Assembly (NCBI RefSeq): GCF_029868385.1
Contig: NZ_JARWNX010000024.1
Location: 1-64,000, forward strand
Direction of reading: 5' to 3'
Source: Nocardia cyriacigeorgica
GTDB taxonomy: Bacteria; Actinomycetota; Actinomycetes; Mycobacteriales; Mycobacteriaceae
Length of the DNA: 64,000 bases
Shown in pieces: positions 1 through 11,462 of this stretch. The translations under genes were made by a program, and so were the position numbers. How positions within the stretch are numbered: the first letter of the stretch is position 1; each line of letters begins with the position of its first letter. Below the pieces are notes generated by a model, which worked only from the letters and a program-made list of their open reading frames with translations, searched no databases and had not been told where the DNA came from.

Positions 1-354
1 GTCGTAGATGGCCATACCGGCGGTCACCTGACGGGCCGACCCCCTAGTATGCGTGGTCGCTCGGGGGTGGGGGGGCGATCCCAGGAAGCGCACCACCGCC
101 AGATCCGATTTCTCGGTCAGGATCTCGAATTCGGTGATGTCGATACGCAGATCCGATTGCGCATTGCGCGCGCCGCGGAGTCCGGCGAGTAATTCCTCGC
201 GACGCAATTTCTCACCCGAGGTGGTCACCATCGAGAAGGAGTCGTGTTGGGCCGACGCGAATCGTTCGAATACCGAATCGGAGGCCGCTGATCCGAGCCA
301 TTCGGCCAGATCTGCGTGTAGGTCGATCACTGCGTCGCGTAGGTCGGCGTTCAT
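1..354 (-). CDS. SnoaL/DUF4440-like small protein, 3' end cut by window edge
   Basis: An open reading frame starts at an ATG (352-354) and runs off the left edge without a stop, giving 118 visible residues. The N-terminus is helical and acidic (MNADLRDAVIDLHADLAEW), followed by an RFA/SFSMVTTSGE stretch and a strand pattern (DLRIDITEFEIL...DLAVVRFL) typical of NTF2-fold, DUF4440 or SnoaL-like proteins. Around residues 92-106 a Pro/His/Arg-rich stretch encoded by a poly-G tract interrupts the fold; it keeps the frame but is a likely indel site. Family assignment is by pattern only; the function is unknown. Confidence 0.5.
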   Translation of the reverse strand, partial: MNADLRDAVIDLHADLAEWLGSAASDSVFERFASAQHDSFSMVTTSGEKLRREELLAGLRGARNAQSDLRIDITEFEILTEKSDLAVVRFLGSPPHPRATTHTRGSARQVTAGMAIYD

Positions 355-405
355 CGGTGGTCCATTTCGTTTCAACGGTCGAACCGTGTGCTGCGGCGGC
401 GACGG

Positions 406-445
406 GGGAGCCCGGGGTGTGCCGTACGCACAACCCCGGGCTCCC
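406..445 (-). terminator. Strong hairpin downstream of the VOC gene
   Basis: A 13-bp perfect stem (GGGAGCCCGGGGT at 406-418 with its complement at 433-445) is extended inward by a TGTGC/GCACA pair. It lies just past the stop of the minus-strand VOC gene. There is no U-tract, so it is a GC-rich stem terminator typical of actinobacteria, by inference. Confidence 0.6.
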
Positions 446-452
446 GGAAGGG

Positions 453-848
453 TTACTGCGGCCAGCCGCCGTACGGGACGGTGATCAGCTCCAGATAGTG
501 CCCGCTGGGGTCGAGGAAGTAGATGCCTCGACCACCGTCATTGTGGTTGATCTGCCCCGCGTCCTGCTGGCGCGGGTCGGCCCAGTACTCCAGCCCGTAG
601 CGCTGGATCTTGTCGTAGGCCGCGTCGAACTCGGCCTCCGATACCAGGAACGCGTAATGCTGGGGCTGGATGTCGGTGATGTGCGGTGGAACATTCGCGA
701 AATCGAACGCGACGCCGTTACCGGTGGTGACCGGAATGAACGGACCCCATTCGGTTCCGATGTCCACACCCAGAATGTCCGCCCAGAATTCGGCGGAAAC
801 CCGATTGTCCTTGCATCCGACAATGGTGTGATTGAACTGTACTGACAG
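453..848 (-). CDS. VOC family (glyoxalase/dioxygenase-fold) protein
   Basis: A 131-residue single-domain vicinal oxygen chelate protein. It begins LSVQFNHTIVGCKDN and ends with the typical GIYFLDPSGHYLELIT strand; His7 and the Glu in YLELI are the expected metal ligands of the fold. The start is inferred: no ATG or GTG fits, but a CTG at 846-848 has a good GGAG ribosome site just upstream and gives the family's usual N-terminus. The frame stays open upstream, so a longer start is possible. The substrate is unknown. It is a single gene followed by a hairpin terminator. Confidence 0.75.
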   Translation of the reverse strand: MSVQFNHTIVGCKDNRVSAEFWADILGVDIGTEWGPFIPVTTGNGVAFDFANVPPHITDIQPQHYAFLVSEAEFDAAYDKIQRYGLEYWADPRQQDAGQINHNDGGRGIYFLDPSGHYLELITVPYGGWPQ

Positions 849-1049
849 GGGATTTCTCCTCGAGTAGTGACGGTCCCGACCCCGGGCTCGGTACAAGGCG
901 GCCAACGGGAGCACCGTCACGAGAAGCCACATTAGCGTCGGTTCCGTACCACTGCCAACCCCCCGATTTCGATTGCGGCACGGCCGCATCGCGCGAATGT
1001 GACCGGGCCCGCAGGTGGGCGCGCCGACCGCGCCGCGTCCGAACGTTAG

Positions 1050-2356
<1,307 letters not shown>

Positions 2357-2380
2357 CCACCCCGAGCTACCCTCATCGAC

Positions 2381-2833
2381 GTGCCGCGCCTCCTGATCAT
2401 CCACCACACCCCGTCACCGTTCACCCAGGCGATGTTCGAGTCCGTGGTCTCCGGTGCGACCGCCCCCGAAATCGAAGGCGTAGAAGTCGTCCGCCGAGCA
2501 GCCCTCGCCGTCTCGCCGACCGACGTCCTGGCCGCCGACGCCTACCTACTCGGCACCCCGGCCAACCTCGGCTACATGAGCGGCGCCCTCAAACACGCAT
2601 TCGACGTCATCTACTACCCCTGCCTCGACTCGACCCGCAGCCGCCCGTTCGGTCTCTACCTCCACGGCAACGAAGGCACCGAAGGAGCGGAGAAGGCCGT
2701 CACCTCCATCACCACCGGGCTGGGCTGGGTGAAAGCCGCCGACTACGTGGTGGTTTCGGGCAAGCCGACCAAAGAAGATCTCGAAGCGTGCTGGGAACTC
2801 GGCGCAACCGTGGCCGCTCAGCTCATGGAATGA
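2381..2833 (+). CDS. Flavodoxin/NADPH-dependent FMN reductase-like protein
   Basis: 150 residues with a flavodoxin-like fold: an N-terminal strand RLLIIHHTPSPFTQAM (phosphate-binding loop position) and the segment LGTPANLGYMSGALKHAFD, typical of flavin-binding NAD(P)H reductases. A second conserved stretch is PFGLYLHGNEGTEGAE. The GTG start at 2381 lies 24 bases after the preceding gene, so it is probably in the dapB unit, matching Rv2771c in mycobacteria. The physiological electron acceptor is unknown. Confidence 0.8.
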   Translation: MPRLLIIHHTPSPFTQAMFESVVSGATAPEIEGVEVVRRAALAVSPTDVLAADAYLLGTPANLGYMSGALKHAFDVIYYPCLDSTRSRPFGLYLHGNEGTEGAEKAVTSITTGLGWVKAADYVVVSGKPTKEDLEACWELGATVAAQLME

Positions 2834-3005
2834 GCCCGTGGTGATCGCGTCCTCCGATGAACGTCGATCCTGAGCGGCACCGCTCTCGACGCGCCCCCGA
2901 TTATTGGTGGCTGACCATGTGTGGGTTCGGCGGGCATACTGCTGGGAGTACCAATTGGGCGGTCCGCGGTGGGCCGGGTTGCTCGGGATGGGAGTTGTCG
3001 AGGTG

Positions 3006-3689
3006 ATGTCGGCCGAAGGGGTTGCGAACGCACCACGCCGGATAGGGCTGGTCGAGGACCACGAGTCGGTGGCGATCGGCTTGGCGGCGATGCTCGCGCC
3101 ACATCCCGATCTCGACCTGGTGGCGACCGCGGGTACGGTCGCCGAGCTGCTGGCCGATCCCGCGGTGGCCGATCCGGTGGATCTGGTGGTGCTGGATCTG
3201 CGTCTCGCTGATGGATCCACCCCCGAGGACAATGTGCGTGCGCTGCGGGAGCGCGGTATGGAGGTGTTGGTGTTCACCGGTGCCGACAATGCCTTCCTGG
3301 TGCGTTCGGCCGCGCGCGCCGGTGTGCTCGGGGTGGTGCGCAAATCCGAGGATGTGCCGACGGTGGTGGCCGCGGTGCGCCGCGCCGCCTCCGGTGAACA
3401 GGTCGTCACCACCGATTGGGCCGCCGCCATCGACGGCGACCCGCAGCTGTCCAGCGTGGGATTGAGCCCGCGCCAGGAAGAAGTGCTCACCCTCTACGCG
3501 TCGGGGGAGAAGGCGTCGCGGGTGGCGCGGCTGACCGGGTTGTCGGAACAGACCGTCAACGACTATCTGGGCCGGATCCGGCAGAAGTACTCCGATGCGG
3601 GTCGGCCCGCACCGACCAAGACGGATCTGTACAAGCGTGCGGTGGAGGACGGATGGCTGCCGGTCCCCGAGCGGCATCCTCGCCCGTGA
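3006..3689 (+). CDS. NarL/LuxR-type response regulator
   Basis: 227 residues. The N-terminal receiver domain (about 12-130) has the acidic pair EDHE (17-20), the phospho-acceptor Asp64 in VVLDLRLADGS, the Thr in FTGAD and the Lys in VRKSED. A LuxR-type helix-turn-helix follows, LSPRQEEVLTLYASGEK...LTGLSEQTVNDYL. The ATG at 3006 has GGGAG 11 bases upstream; an in-frame ATG at 2988 is an alternative. The stop overlaps the next gene (GTGA), which encodes the likely partner kinase. Targets are unknown; autoregulation is usual for such cassettes. Confidence 0.9.
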   Translation: MSAEGVANAPRRIGLVEDHESVAIGLAAMLAPHPDLDLVATAGTVAELLADPAVADPVDLVVLDLRLADGSTPEDNVRALRERGMEVLVFTGADNAFLVRSAARAGVLGVVRKSEDVPTVVAAVRRAASGEQVVTTDWAAAIDGDPQLSSVGLSPRQEEVLTLYASGEKASRVARLTGLSEQTVNDYLGRIRQKYSDAGRPAPTKTDLYKRAVEDGWLPVPERHPRP

Positions 3690-4975
3690 TCGCGTCCGGC
3701 GTGCTGGAGACACCGCCGACCACGCCCGCCACCCCGCTCGACCGAGTGCGCGCGACCCGATGGTGGCGCGGTCTGGCCTCGGCGTCACGCGATACGGCCG
3801 CCGACGGCGCCTCCGAACGCATCCTGCGCCGATTCGGCCTGGTCGTCGGCCTGGCCGGGGTGATCGCCGCACTGGTCGAACTGCCGGAGATCGCCGATCA
3901 GAGCCGCGATATCGCCCTGAGTTCCACGATCACCGCGGTCGTGCTGGCCTTCGGCATGTTCCCGGTGCTCGCTCTCGTATCGATCGGCGCCCGGCCCCGC
4001 ACCATTCGCCTGGTCAGTGGCGCCGCGGCGATCAGCTTCCTGGCGGCGATGGTGGTGATCCTGCTGGCCTACTCCCAGCCCACCGAGGCCGTCGGCTCGG
4101 TCTGGGTCTATCGCGTGCTCGCCCTCGGCGTGCTCGCCGCCGCGCTGGCCTGGCCCACCGGGCCCGCGATCGGCTATCTGTTCGTCGGATCGGCACTGTC
4201 GGCCGTGGTGAATCTTTTCGTGGTGCCGGATGTTTCGCCCTTGACGACGGCGGGCGATTTCGCACGTGCGGCTGGGCTGTGCGCGCTGTTCCTGTGGTGC
4301 GTGGTCTACGCCAGGGCCGCCGGCGCTCGGGTAGACCGGGAGTCGGAGGTGGCGAGCAGCCGGGCCGCCGCCGTCGCGGGCGCCGCGGCCCGTGACCGGG
4401 AACGGGCCCGATTCGCCGCACTGATCCACGATGCGGTGCTGTCGACTCTGTTGGACGCCTCGCGGGGCGGCACCGAATCGCCGGTACTGCGCCGTCAGGC
4501 CGAACGCACCATGGAACAACTCGACGAATCACGTGCCACGAGTACCGATCCGGACCATCTCGACGCGCAGTCGGCCATCGGCTTCCTGCGTTCGGCGGTG
4601 CACGAGGTGAACCCTGGCATCGAATTCACCGCACGGCGCACCGCGGGATTCGATGATCTGCGGCTGCCGGTGACTGCCGCGAGCACGATCGCCGCCGCGC
4701 TGGCCGAGGCCGCACGCAACAGTCTGCGCCATGCCACGGTGCCGGGCCGGGAGGTGCACCGTAGCGTCACCGTGACGGTCAGCGCCGGCGGTATCCGCAC
4801 CGAGATGCGCGATGACGGCGCCGGATTCGATCAGAACCTGGTGCCGGTGGACCGGCTCGGTATCTCGGTCAGCATTCTCGGCCGGATGCGTCAGCTCGCC
4901 GGTGGCGCCGGATTCGTGGAATCGCAGCCGGGTCACGGCACCACGGTCACGTTGGTGTGGGGTGGCGATGGCTGA
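3686..4975 (+). CDS. Membrane sensor histidine kinase (NarL-type partner)
   Basis: 429 residues. Five or six hydrophobic segments fill residues 50-210. A dimerisation region holds the probable phospho-His248 in ARFAALIHDAVLSTLL, like HisKA_3 kinases. The C-terminal ATPase domain has an N-box (EAARNSLRHA), a G1-like DDGAGFD and a GISVSILGRMRQLAGGAGFVES lid with final G-box GHGTTVTLVW. The GTG start overlaps the regulator stop by 4 bases, so the pair is co-translated. No extracellular sensor domain of size is seen, so sensing is probably within the membrane. The signal is unknown. Confidence 0.88.
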   Translation: MIASGVLETPPTTPATPLDRVRATRWWRGLASASRDTAADGASERILRRFGLVVGLAGVIAALVELPEIADQSRDIALSSTITAVVLAFGMFPVLALVSIGARPRTIRLVSGAAAISFLAAMVVILLAYSQPTEAVGSVWVYRVLALGVLAAALAWPTGPAIGYLFVGSALSAVVNLFVVPDVSPLTTAGDFARAAGLCALFLWCVVYARAAGARVDRESEVASSRAAAVAGAAARDRERARFAALIHDAVLSTLLDASRGGTESPVLRRQAERTMEQLDESRATSTDPDHLDAQSAIGFLRSAVHEVNPGIEFTARRTAGFDDLRLPVTAASTIAAALAEAARNSLRHATVPGREVHRSVTVTVSAGGIRTEMRDDGAGFDQNLVPVDRLGISVSILGRMRQLAGGAGFVESQPGHGTTVTLVWGGDG

Positions 4976-5987
4976 GACGAGCACGGACTTCGGATTGCGC
5001 GATCTACTCGGCCTGCGCGGCCCCGCGGGCTGGCTGTTTCTCGCCATCCTGGAAGTGACCATCGTGCTGTACATGGTGCGCAACTTCGCCGAGGTGGCCG
5101 TCGTACCCGCCACGGCCGCCCTCGTACTGCTGGTGGTGGCCGGTGGGATGGTGCTGATGATCCCGGTGGATCCGCTGCCGTGGCAGGCCACCACCTACAT
5201 CGTCATCGCCGGGCCGCTGGCGACGGCGCTGACCACTTTCGGCCTGCCGGAACACGCGTCCAGCCAGGTGTGGACGGCGTTCGCGTCGTCGTATGTGCTG
5301 GCGGTGCTCGTGCTGCGCGGCCGAATGGGCGCGGCATGGCTCGGTGTCGCGGGGGTGGCCGCGGTGGTCGCCGTCGTCGGCGCTGTCGCCGGACTGTCTG
5401 CGGGGGTGATCGTCGGCTCGATCGTGCCGGTGGCGACCGTTGCGGGAGTGTCGGTGTGCGCGCTGATCATGCGGCCCACCCAGCGTTCACTGCGGCTACT
5501 GCGTGAAGAGGCCACCATGCGTGCGGCCGCCGAGGCCACCATGGCGGCCGAGAACGGTGAGCGCGACCGTCAGCTGGCCCGGCTGGACAAGGTGGCGCGG
5601 CCGATCCTGGAACGTATCGCCGACGGCGTGGAACTCACCCCTTTCGAACGGGAGCAATGCCGGTTGCTGGAGGCCGAACTGCGTGACGGGCTGCGCGCGC
5701 CCCAACTCGCCACCGACGAACTCAACAGCGCCGCGCGGGGTGCGCGCTCGCGCGGCGTCGAGGTGGTGTTGCTCGACGACGGCGGCTTCGACGGGGTGCC
5801 GCGTTCGGTGCGCCGCCGCGTCATCGAGGCGGCCACCAGGGAGTTGGACGCGGCCAACGCGGGATCGGTCACCGTGCGCATCCTGCCGACCGGTCGCCGC
5901 ATCCTCGCGACCGTGCTGGCGAACGCACCGGAGCAGGATCGGCGGACGGAAATCGATCTATCGGGTGCGGTGTCCGTCTCCACTTGA
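4968..5987 (+). CDS. Kinase-like membrane protein with degenerate ATPase region
   Basis: 339 residues; the ATG at 4968 overlaps the kinase gene by 8 bases. Residues 20-165 form about six membrane helices, echoing the preceding kinase. The cytoplasmic part (about 190-339) has a helical ARLDKVARPILERI segment, then ECRLLEAELRDGLRAP and RSRGVEVVLLDDGGF, which look like a histidine kinase DHp plus ATPase domain. The phospho-His and the DxGxG and GxG ATP boxes are missing. By inference it is a pseudokinase partner or signal modulator of the cassette. It was not recognised as a named family. Confidence 0.75.
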   Translation: MAETSTDFGLRDLLGLRGPAGWLFLAILEVTIVLYMVRNFAEVAVVPATAALVLLVVAGGMVLMIPVDPLPWQATTYIVIAGPLATALTTFGLPEHASSQVWTAFASSYVLAVLVLRGRMGAAWLGVAGVAAVVAVVGAVAGLSAGVIVGSIVPVATVAGVSVCALIMRPTQRSLRLLREEATMRAAAEATMAAENGERDRQLARLDKVARPILERIADGVELTPFEREQCRLLEAELRDGLRAPQLATDELNSAARGARSRGVEVVLLDDGGFDGVPRSVRRRVIEAATRELDAANAGSVTVRILPTGRRILATVLANAPEQDRRTEIDLSGAVSVST

Positions 5988-6093
5988 TCGCGACCGGCGT
6001 CGGTGGTGGACGACGGAGGATGAGCGCCCGACGTCGTCCGGCGACAGGCACGCACGGTCGGTATCTGTCGTACCTCCATGGCAGGGTGCGGGT

Positions 6094-7305
6094 ATGCGGA
6101 CGATGAGTGCGGCGGTGGCCCGCCGAACGGTGCTGGCGGCACAGGGCTTCGGTCGGCCGAAGCCTGCGAAGACGACCCGACGGACCGTGCTCGGCGTGCT
6201 GGGCAGAACTCAACTGCTGCAATTGGATTCGGTCTCGGCGGTGGTCCGCGCGCATTACGCGCCCGTGTTCAGCCGGATCGGCGGCTACGATCGCGCACTG
6301 CTCGACGAAGCCACCTGGCACACCGGCACCCGGCGCCCGCGCGCCCTGGTCGAGTACTGGGCGCACGAGGCGGCGCTGATCCCGGTCGAGGACTGGCCGT
6401 TGATGCGCTGGCGCATGGAGCGTTACCGGCACGGCCGCTGGGGTGGTGCGCGGGCGGTGCTCGAGCGCAATCCGACGCTGGGCAAGGACATCCTCGATGT
6501 CATCGCCGAGGTCGGTGCGGCCAGCGCCGGAGAGGTGGAACGTCATCTGGAGCTGGACAAACCACGCCCGCCGGGTTCTTGGTGGAACCTCAGCGACACC
6601 AAGATGATCTGCGAACAACTCTTCGCCGCCGGTGAGCTGTCGGTGGGCCGCCGAGTCGGCTTCGCCCGCCACTACGACCTGGCCGAGCGGGTACTGCCCG
6701 CCGAGGTGTTCGCCCGGTCGGTGCCCGAGCCGGAGGCCATCCGGGAACTGGTGCTGCGCGCGGCCACCGCGCTGGGAGTCGCCACCGAACCCGACCTGCG
6801 TGACTACTACCGGCTGGGCAGTGCGCAGACCAGGCCCGCCATCGCCGAACTCGTCGACGCGGGCGAGCTGACACCGGTCGAGGTCGCCGAATGGGGCGCA
6901 CCCGCCTACCTGCGCTCCGGTGCGGTGACCCCACGCAAGCTCGACGGCGCCGCCCTGCTGTGCCCGTTCGACCCGCTGATCTTCTTCCGCGCCCGCACCG
7001 AACGGATCTTCGGCTTCCACTACCGGATCGAGATCTACACCCCCGAACCCAAGCGGGTGCACGGCTACTACGTGTTCCCCTTCCTGCTGGACGGCGAACT
7101 CGTCGGACGCGTGGACCTGCGCGCCGAACGCGGCACCGGCCGACTGCTGGTCCCGGCCGCGTTCGCCGAACCCGGCCGCTGCGACACGCGGACGGCGCAG
7201 GCCATGTCGGTGGCGCTGCGGGAGATGGCCGACTGGTTGGCCCTCGATGACATCGTCCTCGGCGATCGCGGCGACCTCATGCCGCTACTGCGCGCGGTGA
7301 GCTGA
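6094..7305 (+). CDS. Winged-helix DNA glycosylase, YcaQ/AlkZ (HTH_42) family
   Basis: 403 residues, the full length of the family. It starts with AARRTVLAAQGFGRP-like sequence and has the QLD motif (LLQLDSVSAVVRAHYAPVFSR), the QxD-type catalytic signature of YcaQ-like glycosylases that unhook interstrand crosslinks and remove alkylated bases. Other family blocks are HTGTRRPRALVEYWAHEAALIP, WWNLSDTK and CPFDPLIFFRARTERIFGFHYRIEIYTP. The ATG at 6094 is chosen, with ATG 6103 as an alternative. It stands alone 106 bases after the kinase-like gene. The substrate in this organism is not shown. Confidence 0.88.
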   Translation: MRTMSAAVARRTVLAAQGFGRPKPAKTTRRTVLGVLGRTQLLQLDSVSAVVRAHYAPVFSRIGGYDRALLDEATWHTGTRRPRALVEYWAHEAALIPVEDWPLMRWRMERYRHGRWGGARAVLERNPTLGKDILDVIAEVGAASAGEVERHLELDKPRPPGSWWNLSDTKMICEQLFAAGELSVGRRVGFARHYDLAERVLPAEVFARSVPEPEAIRELVLRAATALGVATEPDLRDYYRLGSAQTRPAIAELVDAGELTPVEVAEWGAPAYLRSGAVTPRKLDGAALLCPFDPLIFFRARTERIFGFHYRIEIYTPEPKRVHGYYVFPFLLDGELVGRVDLRAERGTGRLLVPAAFAEPGRCDTRTAQAMSVALREMADWLALDDIVLGDRGDLMPLLRAVS

Positions 7306-7595
7306 CGCCGGGCGAGTCGACGCTTCGTGAGCCGAGTGCGGGCCCGTGCAGTAGACGGCTCGTCGCAGATTCCGGGAGGCGGTCGAACTCTACGGCTGCA
7401 CCGACGGGGCACTCGGCTCGATGGTCCTCGTGGGCTGGAACCGGTGGCCGTACAGCACCACGGTCATGCTGGTGACGGCGGCCAGCGGTGCGGGTTCCCT
7501 GCGCTCGAATCGGGGCGATCCCCGGCGTGACGACGGTGCAAGGGGCTCGGAAGATGAGACCGCGTGGCCGACAGCATCGACGGATCGACGCGGAC

Positions 7596-8099
7596 TCAGG
7601 CGGGGTTATCGGTGTCGCGCGCGGAACCGGTGTCGCGCGGGTAGCCGCCGGTATCGCGTTTGGGGCTGCTGCCGTATCCGCGCATCTGGTCTCGCAGCGC
7701 GCCCGACACCACCCCCGACATCCACGAGTTCAACGATTGCCCACTCTGTGCCGCGGCCTCCTCGGCGCGCGCTTTCACCTGCTCCACCAGACGCAGCGTG
7801 ACCCGGCTGATATCGCCGGTCATGTCCTCGATGGTCGGGTGCTCGGATTCCGCGGCGGCGTTCTTGCGCACGTCGACGGTGGCGTCAGCGCCGTCCACCG
7901 AGACGTGCACGGTTCGGTCTCCGAGCGCGGTGCTCACCTCCGCGGCCATATCGGACAGGGCCGACAGCAGTACCAGCCGAGTCGAACTCTCCACGGCCGC
8001 GGCCAGGGCGGCAGCCGTGGCCTGGGTCTTCTCATCGCCGAGGGCCGCTGCCGCGACCAGATCCGCACGCAATCGGGCGGTGTATTTGTCCAGATCCAT
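7596..8099 (-). CDS. Ribbon-helix-helix (HicB/Arc-like) domain protein
   Basis: 167 residues. An N-terminal helical region (MDLDKYTARLRADLVAAAALGDE...) precedes a central strand region, then a C-terminal RHH DNA-binding segment, VTLRLVEQVKARAEEAAAQSGQSLNSWMSGVVSGALR (about 105-140), and a disordered Arg/Asp/Gly tail. Actinobacterial homologues are annotated as HicB-type antitoxins, but no toxin gene is adjacent. By inference it is a DNA-binding regulator, possibly autoregulated, because TGACGTCA-type repeats lie just upstream of its start. In mycobacteria thyX precedes dapA at this place. Confidence 0.75.
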   Translation of the reverse strand: MDLDKYTARLRADLVAAAALGDEKTQATAAALAAAVESSTRLVLLSALSDMAAEVSTALGDRTVHVSVDGADATVDVRKNAAAESEHPTIEDMTGDISRVTLRLVEQVKARAEEAAAQSGQSLNSWMSGVVSGALRDQMRGYGSSPKRDTGGYPRDTGSARDTDNPA

Positions 8100-8106
8100 G
8101 GCACCA

Positions 8107-8151
8107 GTGTGACGCCATTGGTGATGTCATTCAAGGGTGAATATGACGTCA
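8107..8151. promoter_or_regulatory. Repeated TGACG(T)CA-like elements upstream of the RHH gene
   Basis: Three related elements lie within 45 bases: TGACGCCA near 8110, TGATGTCA at 8122-8129 and the perfect 8-bp palindrome TGACGTCA at 8144-8151. They sit between the start of the RHH gene (minus strand) and the dapA upstream region. RHH proteins bind repeated short palindromes, so an autoregulatory operator is a reasonable inference, untested. Confidence 0.3.
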
Positions 8152-8250
8152 CCATGACGCTATGAGACGGGTATCATGTGCCCGACGTCTCCGAACGGCG
8201 ACGAGGGTGTCGAGGGTGTGTCCCGGACCGGGTAGCCTTTCTGACCATGA

Positions 8251-11240
<2,990 letters not shown>

Positions 11241-11261
11241 GACCGGCACGCACTCGCCGAA

Positions 11262-11294
11262 CCCGCCGGATGCCTCGTCGTCCGGCGGGTTTTT
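11262..11294 (+). terminator. Rho-independent terminator after rnj
   Basis: A 9-bp stem (CCCGCCGGA at 11262-11270, TCCGGCGGG at 11281-11289) with a 10-base loop is followed directly by TTTTT at 11290-11294. It lies 21 bases after the rnj stop and ends the dapA-rnj unit. Confidence 0.9.
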
Positions 11295-11462
11295 CGCTGT
11301 CGAGGCGGCGACGGACGCGGTGTGTCGGCGTGTTCCGCGCCGCAACCCGGTGCATGATGAGGACTCATCACCTGGGCATTCGCCCCGCGCCTTCGGAGAA
11401 GTTACAGGCGATACCAGTGTTGCGGATGGTCCTGATGGTGCGTTTACGGCTAGCCTGAGTTC

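Noticed and set aside
5869..7062. 397-codon minus-strand frame opposite the YcaQ-like gene
   Set aside because: Antisense shadow of a well-supported gene with His/Arg/Gln-rich translation.
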